From the NCBI GenBank assembly GCA_900549655.1, contig UROZ01000021.1, positions 1 to 22,401 on the forward strand: DNA of 22,401 nt, read 5' to 3'. The notes beneath the pieces are model-generated. The model had not been told where the DNA came from. It did not search any database and saw only the letters and a program-made list of their open reading frames with translations. Made by a program: the position numbers and the translations under genes. Shown one piece after another: positions 8,401-15,043 of this stretch (the stretch's first letter is position 1; every line of letters starts with the position of its first letter). The stretch is from an uncultured Collinsella sp. (GTDB lineage Bacteria > Actinomycetota > Coriobacteriia > Coriobacteriales > Coriobacteriaceae).

Positions 8401-9229
8401 CGTCCTCGCGGCGCAGGTAGTGGAAGTCGTTGGTGGCGATGACCTTAACGCCCACCTGTTTGGCGATGTCGATGAGCGTGCGGTCCATCTGCTCGTCGGT
8501 CAGGCCGTTATCGGTGGTAATGCCGTGTTCCTGGATCTCGATATAAAAGTCGCCGGGGTCGAAGGTGTCGCGGAAGGTCTCGGCCCATTTGATGGCACCC
8601 TCCATGTCACCGCGGTCGATGTACTTGGGGATGATGCCCGCGATACAGGCACTGGTGCAGATCATGCCCTTGGCGTGGCGGCGCAGGTTGTCGAGCGTCA
8701 CGCGGGGCTTATAGTAAAAGCCCTGCACGGCGGCCTCGGAAACCGTCTGCATCAGGTTGACGTAGCCCTCCTGGTCCTTGGCCAGAAGGATCATGTGGTA
8801 GAGCTCGGGCTTGTGGTCGCGGGCGAGCGTCTCGTCCGGCGTAAAGTAGACCTCGCAGCCAAAGATGGGTTTGATGACCAGGGGCGGCTTGAGCTCGTCG
8901 ATGTTGCCCTTCTCGTCCCACATGGCCATGTCCTTCACATACTGGGCATGCTCGCGCGGGTTTTCCTCGGGATCGGGCTCCACCAGCTCGTCGCGGCGGT
9001 CCTTTTCCAAGAAGGCCTTGTCGTGGCTCCAGGTTTTGTACTCGGGCGTGTTGTGGTTGACGGCGTCGCAGGCCAGCGCCAGGTCGGGCACGCCGTACAT
9101 GTAGCCGTGGTCGGTGATGGCCACGGCGGGCATGCCAAGCTCTACGGCACGATTGACCATATCCTGGATACGGGTTGCGCCGTCGAGCATGGAAAAGACA
9201 GTGTGGTTGTGCAGATGGACGAATGCCAT
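5426..9229 (-). CDS. dnaE: DNA polymerase III alpha subunit
   Basis: This 1267-residue protein is the catalytic subunit of the replicative polymerase (C-family). An N-terminal PHP domain has HLHNHT (5-10) and ITDHG (38-42). The polymerase core has GRGSAAG (about 425), PDIDMDF (about 468) with two catalytic aspartates, and LKMDFLG (about 628) with the third. The C-terminal half has the helix-hairpin-helix region and an OB fold (WWAGMVSSVSKRVTKNGD, about 1093-1110). PHP metal ligands appear kept, so intrinsic proofreading or pyrophosphatase activity is possible. Two segments are unusual: about 60 acidic residues (58-117) inside the PHP domain before IKPIFGCEVYF, and a longer stretch after RKPVAKKK where most relatives read RKAMGKK. 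The ATG at 9229 has GGAG eight bases upstream. The gene is monocistronic as far as can be seen: its own likely -10 lies upstream and a large inverted repeat downstream. Confidence 0.97.
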   Translation of the reverse strand: MAFVHLHNHTVFSMLDGATRIQDMVNRAVELGMPAVAITDHGYMYGVPDLALACDAVNHNTPEYKTWSHDKAFLEKDRRDELVEPDPEENPREHAQYVKDMAMWDEKGNIDELKPPLVIKPIFGCEVYFTPDETLARDHKPELYHMILLAKDQEGYVNLMQTVSEAAVQGFYYKPRVTLDNLRRHAKGMICTSACIAGIIPKYIDRGDMEGAIKWAETFRDTFDPGDFYIEIQEHGITTDNGLTDEQMDRTLIDIAKQVGVKVIATNDFHYLRREDAPVQDVIMCIGMNAKVDDPNRMRMTGSEFYMKTEEEMRAMFPYCPEACDNTLEIADKCYVELDWDSIILPRFPLLDPGETHESQFRRECEKGLRQHYGDDWATREIGGVNIKERFEYEYKVICDKGFAAYFLIVAEYVQWAKDNGIGVGPGRGSAAGAIVAYAMNITAFDPLENGLMFERFLSPQRTEMPDIDMDFDDERRLEVVEHVRQLYGPEKVTHVITYSTIKAKQAINDAARVLDYPVYMGQRLSKMVSSDPKVKLKQVLDKQPGKEDLFNPDFAEAYKKDDDARRIIDTALSIEGLTRGEGVHACAVLICRDPVNEHVPTKLDTKGGVEITQYEGHTVADMGLLKMDFLGLRTLTVISKAKANIKKNFGIDIKEEEIPFDDPEIFKLMGSGHTAGVFQVESAGMTATIKNMKPTEYKHVVALIALYRPGPLGAGMVSSYINRMNGKEPAVSYDDRLDDILGETYGTMVYQEQVMLISVEMCGFSKGESDSRIRKPVAKKKIKLLTSTVLHWEDGSDETTYDHWMNGAIKNNYTREVAQKIWDDVLEFASYAFNKSHSAGYAILVMQTAWLKAHYPHEYMAAVLTSYTGKTDKIVHYVSACRHDGIPVLSPDVNESGTEFTATKEGVRFGLAGIRGVGTGVAQAIIAEREAGGPFKTLHDFVERVDSSQANRRVIESLIKAGAFDSTGYPRRQMMHFVDKNNPENIIDAAIKRQKDRASGQTSFFDMFGDVEGSGFEVSVPDPDGQEWDRHLKLSQEKEVLGIYVSDHPLRPFEYALSKARDFSFSQIDTGYEVQNPTGGTINQEIPEGKALWWAGMVSSVSKRVTKNGDPMGIVQLEDMEGEATVVVFPKTYKEAEGYLYGEVDPETGAQLSDAFVRIKGKLERSDRGDQIIAQEIVPLELNEENNKPKVFEVMVPNSRFSQGNMARLATVLTANPGGDRVEIFIEQVDGRVLRAEVPAKVNARSIPLLAEAKAIVGNQGRVTVI

Positions 9230-9268
9230 GTGATGAGCTCCGATGCGGGTTCGTGTTCTGACTGAACG

Positions 9269-9274
9269 ATTTTA
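9269..9274 (-). promoter_or_regulatory. Likely -10 element of the dnaE promoter
   Basis: TAAAAT on the minus strand, 40 bases before the dnaE ATG, differs from TATAAT at one base. No good -35 lies at 16-18 bases. Between it and the gene is the dyad GTTC-N5-GAAC (9255-9267). Confidence 0.35.
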
Positions 9275-9316
9275 CCCCACGGCACGGACAGCACCCGAAC
9301 CTAGCCAAACCCACAC

Positions 9317-9335
9317 GGGTAGTCAATTTGGGACC
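9317..9335. repeat. Partial copy of the 5285-5412 repeat end
   Basis: GGGTAGTCAATTTGGGACC matches the first 19 bases of the long inverted repeat arm at 16 positions, including the adjoining TTTGGGAC. It sits in the dnaE/MFS gap and has no partner arm. It may be an eroded remnant or a chance match. Confidence 0.4.
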
Positions 9336-9468
9336 TTCAAAAAGGGAATGAGGGCATCCCGATGCATCGAGTATTACTGGAACCCCGGCGATGCGCGGAG
9401 TGATTTGTGACGAATAGTCATGTCCATCAAGAAGGCTCGACGCTTCGGATAGCTCGTCAATCGATATA

Positions 9469-10668
9469 TCAATTCTTGGAGACCTGTATTCCAACCATTT
9501 TTAATGAAACAACGGCGGTAATTGCTATCGCGATTGCACCAATAATACCGAGCGCTATCTGAATGGGATATAACCCCAACACATGTCCAAATATGGAGAA
9601 AAACACTGCAGAAAAGAGTGCCCTTACCAGAGACGCGACGGAAAGGATCGTCGCGCGGAGATCGTCCGCTATCGCGTCTTGGATTAAGTTTTCCGAAGTG
9701 ATGTACACCACTTCTGGGAGAAAACAAAGCACCATGCTAAGGCCAAACAAACACAGCGGATTTGAAGCGAACCACGGAAGAATCATGAAAAGGCCAGCCT
9801 CGATTAGCATCGAGCCGAGCATGGTATTTCTTTTCCCGAAACGCAATGAGAAGGAATCTGCTGCAATGTAGGCCGTCGCATTTACTGCATAGGATGCACC
9901 GAAAAAGATTCCTATTATGGAGACGGGAGCATCAAATGCGTCGAATACCAACTGATTCAAGTTGTAATAACTCCCATAGAATCCATCGAGCATGCTTGTG
10001 CCGATTAGAAGAAGCAATACCGCAAAAGCGGATTTTCCAACACGCCAGGTTTCGCGTCTGAACATCTTGGCCGCGTCAAACCTTCCCTTTTCAGAGCTTT
10101 CAGAACGGGTCGCTTCCGTCCTCTCAATGGGATACAGAAGGAAAAGCTGCAGGAGATAGAAAACGGAGACACATACGTAGAGGGCGCTCCAAGATACTTG
10201 GGCAATGAAAGATCCGAGCACAATCGCCATTCCCGTAGCGATTGATTGCGCGGCAAGCAGCCGAGCGTTGATGGTGAGGAAACGCTCTCCTTGACCGGCA
10301 TTCCGGGCAATTTCATATAAAAGTGCTTGTTCGGATCCCGATTGAAGGGAGTAGGCGAGTGCCTCAACAAGGGAAAGCACGACAAGAAAGGGACCTGAGA
10401 GCAACAGCATGCCAGCCGTATGGAAGAAAAGCAGCAGCACGCCCACTTGAATCGAAAACTTCTTTCCAAAGAAATCGCCTATCAGCCCTGTTGGCAGCTC
10501 GAGGACGACCGTTGTAATGTTAAACAGGGCTTGATAAAGCGCGATTTCCGTGACAGACATTCCTTTCTCCGCAAGGAAAAGTAGAAACACTCCCCGATTT
10601 AAAACAAATCCCGCGAGAACGAAAAAGGCGGAATAGATGTGCAGTTGCGTAGCGGCATTCTTATTCAT
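9469..10668 (-). CDS. MFS transporter, probably horizontally acquired
   Basis: The 399-residue product is a major facilitator superfamily membrane protein with about twelve hydrophobic segments. The MFS signature between helices 2 and 3 is GLIGDFFGKK (61-70), preceded by VVLELPT. The central loop around residues 180-200 is charged, as in this family. The substrate cannot be told; drug or metabolite efflux is plausible. The start ATG at 10668 has GGAAG seven bases upstream. Base composition differs sharply from its neighbours: two 60-base lines inside the gene (9481 and 9961) are 43% and 42% GC, against 73% for a line in dnaE (7441), and codons such as ATA and AGA appear. This points to recent acquisition. 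No transposase or integrase is visible next to it. It follows the DUF3284 gene by 103 bases on the same strand, with no convincing promoter between them. Confidence 0.88.
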   Translation of the reverse strand: MNKNAATQLHIYSAFFVLAGFVLNRGVFLLFLAEKGMSVTEIALYQALFNITTVVLELPTGLIGDFFGKKFSIQVGVLLLFFHTAGMLLLSGPFLVVLSLVEALAYSLQSGSEQALLYEIARNAGQGERFLTINARLLAAQSIATGMAIVLGSFIAQVSWSALYVCVSVFYLLQLFLLYPIERTEATRSESSEKGRFDAAKMFRRETWRVGKSAFAVLLLLIGTSMLDGFYGSYYNLNQLVFDAFDAPVSIIGIFFGASYAVNATAYIAADSFSLRFGKRNTMLGSMLIEAGLFMILPWFASNPLCLFGLSMVLCFLPEVVYITSENLIQDAIADDLRATILSVASLVRALFSAVFFSIFGHVLGLYPIQIALGIIGAIAIAITAVVSLKMVGIQVSKN

Positions 10669-10771
10669 TTGGCACTTCCATCAACTACTTTTGTCGGGCC
10701 GCTCGCTACTGACTCGAAGCCTGAAGTGTTCACAGTTGATGTGAAGAGCGGTAAAACTTTTGCACAGGGTA

Positions 10772-11281
10772 TCAATGGAATACATCCGAAGCGTTTTCGG
10801 CAGTATCATCGGCGAAGGCGGGATTAGCCTTTACGCGGCGCTCACCCTCGATATATTTGACGATTTGATCAATCGTCTGGTTGGCGTGGCTCTTGAGCTT
10901 GCGCTCATAGAAGAAGAGGCCGAGCTTGCCGCGCGTGCCAGACGTGTTGCCACCCACACCCTGAAAATCCTCGGTATAGGTGAGCTCGCAGACACCATCG
11001 CCAGCAGGTGCAGCCTCATAGCGCATAGTATTGATGCCCGCCGCATACTGAAAACGGACCTCATAGAGACACGGGTAGTCAAAGTGCTTGATTTTAACCT
11101 TGATCGCCATGCCCTTGGCCTTGCCTTTTGCGGACTGGGCGCGCTTCTCGTACTTATAGCCGTTGAGCTTGTTGCGGCTGGGACGCTTGCCCGTGGCGTT
11201 CTCGATATCCTGCATGATGGACCCCGCCAGAGCGTCAAAAAGCTCCTCCGGCGTCACCTTAAGCGTTTTGGTGAGCTGCAT
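10772..11281 (-). CDS. DUF3284-type protein
   Basis: The 169-residue protein begins MQLTKTLKVTPEELFDAL and continues with a basic segment (RPSRNKLNGYKYEKRAQ), alternating strands such as NTMRYEAAP and CELTYTEDF, and a C-terminal amphipathic helix (HANQTIDQIVKYIEGERR). This pattern is what I recall for the DUF3284 family of Firmicutes and Actinobacteria, which has a START/polyketide-cyclase-like appearance and no assigned function. There is no signal peptide or membrane segment, so it is probably cytoplasmic. The start ATG at 11281 has AAGGAG seven bases upstream. Unlike the MFS gene downstream, its composition matches the rest of the genome. The family name is from memory of the pattern; the reading frame itself is secure. 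Confidence 0.8.
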   Translation of the reverse strand: MQLTKTLKVTPEELFDALAGSIMQDIENATGKRPSRNKLNGYKYEKRAQSAKGKAKGMAIKVKIKHFDYPCLYEVRFQYAAGINTMRYEAAPAGDGVCELTYTEDFQGVGGNTSGTRGKLGLFFYERKLKSHANQTIDQIVKYIEGERRVKANPAFADDTAENASDVFH

Positions 11282-11342
11282 GATAGCTCCTTATTCGTTT
11301 GAACCGTTCGAGCCATTGTACCGCCCCAGGCTCTCCCATGCG

Positions 11343-11405
11343 TTGCGGTGAAATGCGGACTGCTTGGCGGCTTTTTTGGCCAAAACAGTCCGTATTCCAC
11401 CGCAA
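11343..11405. repeat. Long imperfect palindrome between addA and the DUF3284 gene
   Basis: The arms at 11343-11362 (starts TTGCGGTG, ends GCGGACTG) and 11386-11405 match as inverted repeats at 18 of 20 bases, one exception being a G-T pair. The 23-base loop contains an inner pair TTGGC (11364-11368) and GCCAA (11379-11383) around a run of six T. It starts 11 bases beyond the addA stop. No T tract follows on the minus strand, so termination would depend on the internal A/T run or another mechanism. Confidence 0.8.
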
Positions 11406-11416
11406 GTTATTGAGGG

Positions 11417-14400
11417 CTAGCGGCTGTAGGTGACCACCTGAGGCTCGCACGGGTTGGCGAGGTCGACTTGCTCCACGCGGACGAACTTGACGGTCACGGC
11501 CTCAAAGCCCGCCTTGTGCAAAACATCAGCGTAGACGCGCGCCTGCAGGGCGTGCTTCTCCTGCAGCTGTTCCGGCGTCTCGTCCGGTGTGCCGCCCGTC
11601 TTGTAGTCGATGACCAGCGCGTGCGACGGATCGGCCGGGTCGGTTGCCAAGGCACCGATAGCGCCCTCGGCATATGCGCCGTAGCGGGCGATGTCCTCGT
11701 CCTCGCAGCCCAGCGAAAAGAACGGCACCTCGGCGCGAACGCACGGCCAGGCAAGCAGCTCGGCACGGACCGCCGACTTGAGCCAGCGGTCCAGGGCAAC
11801 GTCGAAGCGTTCGCGCTGCTCCGACGTCAGGCGCCACAGGCGCGCCAGGGCGTCGGCACGCTCAGCGGGCAGCTCACCGGTATCCATCTCGATCAGCCAC
11901 TGGCAGGCGGCATGGAACGCCGAGCCCAGCGCCATGGGGTTGCCGGCGGGCTCAACGGCGGCCACGTCTGCATCCGTCATCTCGGAACCATCCGACTCCG
12001 CATCATCGCCAGCCTCGTCCATGGGCACATGCGCCTCGGCGGCTCGGTCCTCGGACTCGGCATGCAGCGCCGCGGCAATTGACGAGTAGCTGTACGAATC
12101 GCGCGCCGGATACGGGCAGGTGCCCATGCGCACGCCCACCGCCTGGGGATACACGAGCTCAAACGCATCGGGCTCGGGGTCGGCAGGACCGGGAACGGCA
12201 ACTCGGGCATCTGCACCGGCATCCTCCGGCTCTGCATCGCCGCGAACGAGCCTGCCCTCGGCATCCAGTGAAGCGTTGGCCTCAAACGCCTGCTCGCCAA
12301 AAGTAAAGTTCGCGAGCGAAATGAGCTCGTAGTCGCCCGGCTGGGAGTTGTCGAACACCAGGCGGTCGGCATCGAGCTGCGGCATGTCCAGAGCGTCGGT
12401 CGGCAAAATACGGCGCAGCACGTCGTAGGTCAGATCGGTCTCGACGTCGAAGGTCGGCGCCGTCACCTTGCCGCGGCTCACGCCGGCATCCATCGCCAGA
12501 ATGACCAGCTCGCGCGCTCGCGTCATGGCGACATAGAGCAGGCGGGCCCGCTCCTCGAGCGAAAGCTGGAGGTCGTCGTTGCGCAGGCGGGCAAATGCCT
12601 CGGCGGGAGAGCCCGTCGCACAGACGTCCTCCATGAGCTCCGGCGGCAGCCACAGCGACGTGCCCTTGCCCTTAAACGCATGCTCAAACTGCTTTTTAAC
12701 GTCGTCGCCCTTCACAAAAGTCCCGTCGGCGAGCTTAACGCCGTCGAAGCGTGCCGGCAGCGCCACGACCTGCGCTCCGCCCTCGACGCGACCCATCTGT
12801 GCCGCGCCCGAGGACTTACGCACGCCAAAGCACTCGGCAACCGCCACGACCGGATATTCCAGACCCTTGGAGGCGTGCACCGTCATGATGCGCACCGCGC
12901 CGTCACCCTCCTCGTTGAGGGCGCCCGGGGCCTCCTTGCCCGCCAAGAAGCGGTCGAAGGCCAGCGCGATGGAACGCGGCGAGTTGCCGAACTCGGCCTC
13001 CGCCTCGGCCACGGCGTCGAGCGCCTTGAGCACGTTGGCGGCAATGGCCTTGCCCTCGGGACCACGCTGCGCCAGACGCACAAACCAGCCGGAGGCGTTG
13101 ACCACGTCGCGCGCGATGGCGGCGAACGAATCGCGGCCCACGCGACGAAGCGCATACCGCAGCACCTCGCGGGCGCGCGTCACGAGCGGCAAGTCTTGCA
13201 AACCCGGCACATCGGAACCGCTCATGATGCCCACGTCGATATTCCGGCGCGAGGTCTCCCCTGTCTCGCTATCGAGCTTGGTCGCCAGCGCCAGGAACTC
13301 CTGGGCGCCGAGCGCAAACATCGGCGAGGCGAGCAGCGGCATAAGGCCCTGCGCCGTATCGGCCGGATTGGCGAGCGCACAGACCAGGGCGCGCACCGTC
13401 TGCACCTCGGCTGCCTGGGCAAAGACCGAGCCGCCCGCGATGACGCAGTCGAGCCCCTGGTCGCGGAAGGCCTGTGCGTAGACGTCTGCGTTGGTCATGC
13501 GGCCCAGCAGCAGCACCATGCCGCCCTGGGGCTGGCCGGCATCGGCAAGAGCGCGGAATCGCTCGGCGATCGCACGGGCCTTGGCCTGCGTGCGCTCCTG
13601 CGTACTGCCGCCGGCAACAAAGAGGGCCTGGCGACGCGAGGCGTCCGCCACCAGCGTGTCCTTGCGGCCGTCGCTCGCCTCAAGATCCAAAAAGCCCTGC
13701 ATCAGGCCGCCGTCGTCCCCGTCAAAGACGCGTGCCACGTAACGCAGCACCTCGTCGTGGCTGCGGAAGTTGCGCACGAGTTTGACGAGCTCGCCAGCAG
13801 GGGCGTCGGTCACGGCAGTCGCCTCGGACGCGGCAGTCGAGCCCACCTTGCGCTCCTGGCGACGGAACACCTCGACCTCGGCGCCGCGGAAGCGATAGAT
13901 GGACTGTTGTGCATCGCCCACGGTGCACAACGCGCGCTCCCCCGCACCCGTCAGGTAACGAATCAGATCGACCTGCATCTGGTCGGTATCCTGAAACTCA
14001 TCGATCATGACCATCTTAAAGCGGCCCTCGTACGCAGCACGAATGGCAGGGTAATCGCGCAGGGCCTCGTAAGCCATGCGCAGCAGGTCGTTGTTGTCGA
14101 GGGCAGACTGGCCGGCCTTCAGTGCGCGATACTCGGCCTCCACGGAACGGGCCAGGCCCACCAGCGCATCGAGCGCCGGGGCACCGCAGGCAAGCACGAT
14201 ATTGATAAACGCATCGGCGGCCTCGGCCTTGAGCAGCTCGACCTGCTCCTTGGGGAACGCCTTGCTCGCGCGCGGCATGGTGCACGACATCATGAGTCGC
14301 GCCGCATCGGCCATGGTCTTGCCGCTCGCCTCGAACGCGGCGATGGCGTCGAGCGCCACCTGCGCCTTCTCGGTCGCGGCCTTGCTTGCGCCCAGCGCCG

Positions 14401-15040
14401 CGCGATAGGCATCGGCGAGCGCCGAGGTATCGGCCTGGCCGCGCGCCACGCGCACGTCGTCCATACCGCCCGGCAACTGACTCGACAGCTCCAGCAGGTC
14501 GCGCACCAGACCCTTGATGGTCGTACCGCCGCCAAAGGGACCGCCCTCGCCCGCCATGGGATACCAGGCATAGAGGGCCTTGAGCGATGCCGCGAGCTCG
14601 GGGGCTGCATCGGGTGCCGTCGCGCGACCCAGCACATGCTCAACAGCCTGATCCATGAGCTCGTCGGTATCGGTGAGCACCGTGAACTCGGGGTCGATGC
14701 CCAGCTCCAGCGCGTGCGCGCGCAGGATACGCGAGCACATGCCGTGAATGGTCGAGATCCACGCGTCGTCGACGGTCAGTGCTTCCTCGTCCATGCCCTC
14801 GTCGATAAGCGCACGGCGCACGCGGTCACGGATCTCGGCCGCGGCGTCTTTGGTAAAGGTAATGGCGAGCACCTGGTCCAGATGCTCAACGAACGGACCG
14901 GATTCGGGCGAGAGCGCGTAGACGATGCGGCGCGTGAGGGTAAAGGTCTTGCCCGAACCGGCGCCCGCCGAGACAAACAGCGGACGGTCGAGCGTTTTGA
15001 CAATCTGCAGCTGTTGCGGCATCAAAGTCGAAAGATCCAT
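11417..15040 (-). CDS. addA: ATP-dependent helicase/nuclease subunit A (AddA)
   Basis: The 1207-residue protein is a UvrD/RecB-type superfamily 1 helicase with a C-terminal nuclease. With AddB it resects double-strand breaks and loads RecA. Motifs in order: Walker A SAGAGSGKT (24-32), TFTKDAAAEIR, DEFQDTD (about 345), GDAQQSIYRFRGAE, VRNFRSHDEV, VHASKGLEYP (about 720), RLLYVAMTRAR (about 837). The RecB-family nuclease follows, with GSAFHAACQW (about 1042), VIDYKTGG (about 1145) and LQARVY. Length is close to the usual 1200-1250. Acidic, variable linkers around residues 960-1030 separate helicase and nuclease. The ribosome site AAGGAGGG lies within the last codons of addB, and ATG follows the addB TAG after one codon, so the two are surely cotranscribed. 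A longer spacing than usual (11 bases) between that site and ATG suggests coupled translation. Confidence 0.95.
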   Translation of the reverse strand: MDLSTLMPQQLQIVKTLDRPLFVSAGAGSGKTFTLTRRIVYALSPESGPFVEHLDQVLAITFTKDAAAEIRDRVRRALIDEGMDEEALTVDDAWISTIHGMCSRILRAHALELGIDPEFTVLTDTDELMDQAVEHVLGRATAPDAAPELAASLKALYAWYPMAGEGGPFGGGTTIKGLVRDLLELSSQLPGGMDDVRVARGQADTSALADAYRAALGASKAATEKAQVALDAIAAFEASGKTMADAARLMMSCTMPRASKAFPKEQVELLKAEAADAFINIVLACGAPALDALVGLARSVEAEYRALKAGQSALDNNDLLRMAYEALRDYPAIRAAYEGRFKMVMIDEFQDTDQMQVDLIRYLTGAGERALCTVGDAQQSIYRFRGAEVEVFRRQERKVGSTAASEATAVTDAPAGELVKLVRNFRSHDEVLRYVARVFDGDDGGLMQGFLDLEASDGRKDTLVADASRRQALFVAGGSTQERTQAKARAIAERFRALADAGQPQGGMVLLLGRMTNADVYAQAFRDQGLDCVIAGGSVFAQAAEVQTVRALVCALANPADTAQGLMPLLASPMFALGAQEFLALATKLDSETGETSRRNIDVGIMSGSDVPGLQDLPLVTRAREVLRYALRRVGRDSFAAIARDVVNASGWFVRLAQRGPEGKAIAANVLKALDAVAEAEAEFGNSPRSIALAFDRFLAGKEAPGALNEEGDGAVRIMTVHASKGLEYPVVAVAECFGVRKSSGAAQMGRVEGGAQVVALPARFDGVKLADGTFVKGDDVKKQFEHAFKGKGTSLWLPPELMEDVCATGSPAEAFARLRNDDLQLSLEERARLLYVAMTRARELVILAMDAGVSRGKVTAPTFDVETDLTYDVLRRILPTDALDMPQLDADRLVFDNSQPGDYELISLANFTFGEQAFEANASLDAEGRLVRGDAEPEDAGADARVAVPGPADPEPDAFELVYPQAVGVRMGTCPYPARDSYSYSSIAAALHAESEDRAAEAHVPMDEAGDDAESDGSEMTDADVAAVEPAGNPMALGSAFHAACQWLIEMDTGELPAERADALARLWRLTSEQRERFDVALDRWLKSAVRAELLAWPCVRAEVPFFSLGCEDEDIARYGAYAEGAIGALATDPADPSHALVIDYKTGGTPDETPEQLQEKHALQARVYADVLHKAGFEAVTVKFVRVEQVDLANPCEPQVVTYSR

Positions 15041-15043
15041 GGT

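Noticed and set aside
7130..9265. 711-codon plus-strand open frame opposite dnaE
   Set aside because: Val/Leu/Gly-rich shadow of dnaE without motifs or a proper ribosome site.
9255..9267. GTTC-N5-GAAC before dnaE as a LexA (SOS) box
   Set aside because: The Gram-positive LexA box is GAAC-N4-GTTC; here the half-sites are in the opposite order and the spacing differs.
8709..9494. 261-codon minus-strand frame starting inside the MFS gene end and running into dnaE
   Set aside because: It overlaps dnaE in another frame; the first 60 residues fall in the dnaE/MFS gap but show no family similarity.
9317..10783. GGGTA-TCAAT-GG like words on both sides of the MFS gene as a possible target duplication
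   Set aside because: The right copy is shorter and includes the DUF3284 stop codon; the match is too small to separate from chance.
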